A DNA stretch of 64,000 bases, from positions 64,207-128,206 of the forward strand of contig QLIY01000150.1 of NCBI GenBank assembly GCA_003260075.1, written 5' to 3'. Both the position numbers and the translations under genes were made by a program. The notes beneath the pieces are model-generated. The model saw nothing but the letters and a program-made list of their open reading frames with translations, was not told the DNA's origin and did no database searches. Every line of letters starts with the position of its first letter. The stretch's first letter is position 1. Positions 56,801 through 62,800 of the stretch are shown in pieces. Origin of the DNA: Phallusia mammillata. Its lineage: Eukaryota > Chordata > Ascidiacea > Phlebobranchia > Ascidiidae.

Positions 56801-59800
56801 GAATGCAACCAGAAATACCAGACAGCTTGAGAGCAGTTTATCGTCCAACTTGTCTGATTAAACCTGATGTGATAAAACTGATTGAGGTAATGTTTGGTTT
56901 AAATCTCTACCACTGTTGCACATTTTATGGTCTCTTGAACTAAACTTCAAACAAAGTCTCCCATTTTTCTGAGCAATTAATCACCCCCCATACTTGTTCC
57001 ATTGTCTACATTGAAGTGAAAAAAAAACCCCCCCCCCTGATTGAGGTAATGTTTGGTTTAAATCTCTACCACTGTTGCACATTTTTATCTTGAACTAAAC
57101 TTCAAACAAAGTCTCCCATTTTTCTGAGCAATTATTCACCCTCCATACTTGTTCCATTGTCTACATTGAAGTGAAAAAAAATTTATTCAGGTTTGGTTGC
57201 AAGCATCTGGTTTCAGTGGGGCAATCAACCTTTCACAAAAACTTCATCTTGCATTTGATCTGCTTCATTCCAATGCTGATTATATCAGTTCTGATGCAGG
57301 ATCGATCAACAGTGACTCAGCAAGTGTAAGTTGGACAATGCTAAACTCTAAAGTCATATAAGTTTACTTCTGTAGCCACAATTGTAATCTATTCTTTATT
57401 TACGAAGCCATTTTTATATAGCTCAGTAAATGTATAAAAGCATGTATGCATCAGTCTTTCTTGTCTGCATCAGTCTTTCCAAAATACAAAGCCATTTTAT
57501 TTTTGTAGATTGCTAAACTTGATCTCACAACAGTTCGTTCTATCATTGCTTTGGCTTCGCGCCTGTTTGCACGACTTCACAATCAACAGCGTAGCCGCAC
57601 ACAATCAGTAACAGACTCAGAAGGTGGGATTGGTTACCCTCCTTCAACATCGTCTTCTGCTACAAGTGTTAGTAGATCAAGTCGGCGTTCTGAACTTGTC
57701 ATGGCAAGCCACAACGAGGAACAGGCTCTTGTTAATGCACTTTTAATCACTTACAAGCCAAAACTGGAAAGGTAAGACCAGTTAAATGTGCTACTTGTGT
57801 GGTTTCGTTTTTGCTTGTGAAATAAGAGAATAAAAATCACTTTTTAGTTAGTTTTTATTAGAGATGTACCGAATATTCGGTTTGCCGAATTTATTCGGCC
57901 GAATCGGTCATTTTGCAAAGATTCGGTTTCGGCCGAATAATTTGTTGCGATTCGGCCGAAACCGAATCTTTTACGAACACAAATTTAAAGCGTTAAACGT
58001 GTCTTTTCTGCTTATTAAGGTCCACGCAATCTTTCAAAAGCCCAAACATAACGAAAATTGCGTCAATGTTTATCTTTTTCAACACATTATCGTTTTTCCC
58101 ACGGTAGTCAAAAAAATTAGTAATTCATTGGCAGGTTGCCAATCATGCTTAAGGCAATTTTAAACCCCACAGAACTGAAATAAGGACGAAACACAACTAT
58201 TTTGCACTGGCTGCCTGGTAGATAAACATTTTTTTCACGTCAAACGCGTAGCGTACGACTTCGCGTGACGTCATAAATGATTCGGTTGATTCGGCCGAAT
58301 TTATTCGGCAAAACCGCCGAATATTCGGTTTCGGCCGAATCGAAATTTCGCCGATTCGGTACATCACTAGTTTTTATGCCTTTTGTTACATTTGAAAAAT
58401 GTTTTTAGGAGATTTTTTTTCCAGATCTTATTTTGTTATTTTTTTCTTACATGTAGAAATATTTATTTATGTACCTTTTTAATTTCAAAATATTTAGCAT
58501 AAAAAGTATATAATTAATTTGTGTGCTTGTTTTGTATCTGGTAAATTTGTCTCTGGTAAAAACTGGTGTCTGCATTTTTTCCTGCAGTGCTGGGGCTCTG
58601 TTGCGCTTTAAGGACAACTTGAAAACAATTTTCCCAATGATCACTCACCCACTGCTTCCTAAAGATCAAGATTCAAAACTTGCAGGTAATTTAAAAATCT
58701 GATAAATTTTACCCCGAAGAAAAGCATTGGTAAACCATTTTCTGTGTCTGTAATGAGTTTGTGAATTGCATGTAAAATTGCATTGGAGTTCTAGCTTTAT
58801 AACACTAATAAATGGAACAATTCCTACCTTTGATTCCTAATGTTGTACAATATATCAAACTTTGCATTGAATTTGCAGGGGCTGTTCATCAGCAAATGGT
58901 GACAGATGGACTTCAACCATCTGATGAATGGATCAACAAAGCCTGCCAACTCTACACTTTGATACGACTCAACCAAAGCATTGTGATTGCTGGTGCTGCT
59001 GGGTCAGGAAAGACTACTATCTGCAGGTTAGCCTGTAGTGATAATTACAAGAAACATAACTAAATAACCTCTAACTCTACTCATACTTAGTACTTGGCCT
59101 GAACTTTTCAAAGCGATCCACAGTGTTTTATTGTCTAAAAAAGTTAGCAGGTCCAAGATAGGACTTTGAATGCTATACATTTTAAAAAAAATGGCATTAT
59201 GGAAATACCTTTTTTAAGTATAGTACAAGTCTGGAAACAGTTTTTGGTATTAGGGCATGCTAATATGGTGACTGAACCATCATTTCATAATACACACGTC
59301 ATGTTGAAAGCTCATACCGTATTAGCCCACCACTGAGAGTTACATGGGGGGGGGGTTTTTTGGTATTAGGGCGTGCTAATATGGTGACTGAACCATCATT
59401 TCATAATACACATGTCATGTTGAAAGCTCATACCGTATTAGCCCACCACTGAGAGTTACATCTTCATCAGTAATGGTGTGTTTCATACAATGTAACTATG
59501 TACACTAAATTTATGTTTTTTATAGGATCCTATCAAAAGCATTGAACAACCTGGGCACAGATACTTTCGTGGATTTTACGATGCTGAAAGGCAAAAGTAC
59601 ATCACAAAGTGGACTGGTATGGTTTTGCTGACTATGATCTTTGTTTCTTTTTTTAATCTTGCTTCCTCTTTCAGGACTTTCGACAGAAGAGTCTTAAAAG
59701 TGGTGTGTCAACATCTGCCAGTGAGTTCGTCCAATCTGATGTATTTGACATTCCAGGTAAATTCAAGCAGTTATAAATCAGGCCTTATGCAAGCCTAAAC

Positions 59801-62800
59801 CGCAATGCGTTACAGTAAAGGATGTTAAACACTGTCTGGTGAGGAAAATAACTGACCATATAAACCTGCAAAGTGACTTGCTTTATTGTTCAGACTTTGA
59901 CAACATGTTGTCTTTTATGTCTATTTGGGTTTCTATATTCTTTAATAAAAATATATTGCTTGTATTAGTTTTTTTATTTGTTTTTTTCCACTACTGTGTC
60001 TGTACAACGCAATCATACACATATTTCATTTTTCTTGTTTAGATGAAGATGCACGAGGTTATGGAGATTTACTAGAAACTGATTCTTACGGAAGAGTCGA
60101 CATTACAACAATCTTTCCTAATGCACATTCCACTTCAGAATTGTTCGGTTTTCATAAACCAAAAAGTCAAGTGTGGAAAAATGGTAAGTGTTATGATCAA
60201 GTTTGCAACACTCAAATGCAGGTAATTCTGTTGACCGAAATACAGTGGTAATGTATCAGATAGCAGAAATTTCTTATGTCAAAACCAATGCAGTTAATGT
60301 GAAGCTGTTTTTAAGCACCCTGAACATTCAAAAATTGAACTTTGATCTTATGAGTTATTAAATACAATTTTTTTAAGGTCTTCTGGTGAAATTACTGAAA
60401 GAATGTACGGTAATGCACAAAGTGGGACCGAGGCAAAAAGGAAAAGAATTAACGAGAGAAAGCCTCCAACCATCTGCTGGAAGAAAAAAGAGTGCTAATG
60501 TTGGGGGGGGGGGAAGGTCTTCTGGTCAAGTTACTGAAAGAATGCACAGTAATGCACAAAGTGGGACCGAGGCAAAAAGGAAAAGAATTACCAAGAGAAA
60601 GCCTCCAACCATCTGCTGGAAGAAAAAAGAGTGCTAATGTTGACTTACTGAAATCTATGCCCAGGTAAAGAAGAGTTTTTGTTCATGCCTTTTGTCTAAA
60701 TTTGGTGGTTCAAATGAAATGCTTGAACAGTATATTTAAACATGGTAAAATATAACCTTAGTTTATCAAAATGTGTGAATAGTTAAATGAATACATACAA
60801 TGTAATTTCAACAGCTAGTTAGGTGGTAATTCTCCCTTAATAAACTGTTCAATATGTCTTGTTCATTCAGCCATACTGTGGAGATTCTTTCTGTAAGGTT
60901 GCATGAGAAACTAATCACCTTTGTATCTCAGTAGATACTTTGACGCCAAAAACGAGCAGCACTGGAGTCCGATTCACTTTAGGTCAAATGTCAAATAGTT
61001 TATAATTTTTATCTTTTTTTATTTTGCAGACTTGTAGAAATGCCAGCGGTTAGGGCTATTCAGGTGAAGGTTTAAAATCATAAATAACGTTAAAAACAAG
61101 CATTTCTAAACATTTGACCTGACGTTACCTTCTTGACCTAAAGTGAACCGGACTCTGCTCGTTTTTGGATTTAAAGCATCTACCTTGTATCTCTTTCTTA
61201 TTACATTAAATGTCGTCAAATATGAACAACACATTCTTTTAAAAAATACAATAAGTTGATGGCAACTTTAAACAATGCAACTGTACGGACTGAAATGTGT
61301 TAAAAAGAAATAGCAGGGTTATTTGGGTAGTGACTGAATTCATATTTACGAGTAACCAAAATTTTTTAACCACCTCTAGTTTGAAAAAATGGATTGTAAT
61401 GGACGGTGAAATCAACCCGAGGGGGGGGGGAGTCGTAATTCTCCCTTAATAAACTGTTCAATAAGTGTTGTTTATTCCGCCATACTGTGGCGCTTCTTAG
61501 TCTCCAATTGCATGAATAACTAACCATCATTGTGTCTCCTTGTTATTACATTAAATGTCATCAAATATGAACAACATATCCTGAAAAATAAAATAAGTTG
61601 ATGGCAAGTTTAAACAAGGCAACTGTACAACCTGAAATGTGTTAAAAAGAAACAGCTGCGCTCGTACTATTTGGGTAGTGACTGAATTCATTTTTACAAG
61701 TAACATTATATTAATCCCACCTCAAGTTTGAAAAAATGGATTGTCATGGACGGTGAAATCAATCCGACTTGGGTGGATGGCATCAGTTGTTTGCTGGATG
61801 ACCACAAGAGGGCCCATCTGAGCAATATGGATGACATGTCCCTCCCAACATCCACAAACATCATATTTGAGGTGGCAAACTTTGCAAATGCATCTCCAGC
61901 AGTTGCATCAAGGTAAAACGATTTAAAAAAAATATATATGCTACTCCTAATACTTGTTTCTAAACATGTTCAATGTTAAATGATTCTTTAAGGAAGCTGT
62001 TTTGTAAACAACCATTGAGTCTAACAGATAGTTGGGTAACTGTCAGGGATTAAGTCAGATGTTAAGATTTTATCCCTAAACCCTGGCTGATTCTGTATGG
62101 CACATTTAAAAAGCCAGACAAGCTATGGTTTATACACAAGGATTCTGTGATCACTGGTCAACATAGACACTTCAAGCCTAATCCCATTTCATGCTAATTG
62201 TGTTCTTGTTCTTGAAACTAAAAAATATGTTTATTTGCTTTTTCTTTTTGTATCGTAATAAGTTTTGAATTTAATTGATTTTAGTGATTACAAGACTATT
62301 AAATCAGATATTCATCTAGGCTTTAAGTTAAAAAATGAGTTTTTGTATTAAATTATTTTTTGTGCAGACATTTATCAAATTTATTTTAGGGGGGGGGGGA
62401 ACTAAAAAATATGTTTATTTGCTTTTTCTTTTTGTATCGTAATAAGTATTGAATTTAATTGATTTTAGTGATTACAAGACTATTAAATCAGATATTTATC
62501 TAGGCTTTAAGTTAAAAAATGAGTTTTGTATTAAATTATTTTTTGTGCAGACATTTATCAAATTTATTTTACTTTTTATTTCAGGTGTGCCATAGTCCAT
62601 TGCTCTGTACCTGACCAATGGAAAAATGTGGCAGCATCTTGGCTTGACAGTGCATATGCCACTTATGCTGTCACTCAATCTACAATTAAAGTGTGGAGAG
62701 AGTTGATCGAGGACCTGGTCCCACCCATACTTAAATTCCTCAAACAAACTTGTGGTTCATTGTTGAACCAAGGACTTGACTTTTTCAACAGGGTGTGTGC

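Noticed and set aside
61030-61064. 34-base segment with AG and GT as a constitutive dynein exon
   Set aside because: It lies inside an inverted-repeat element missing from the other haplotype, and it would break the frame. Direct joining of 60664 to 61727 keeps phase and restores the conserved AAA2 sequence.
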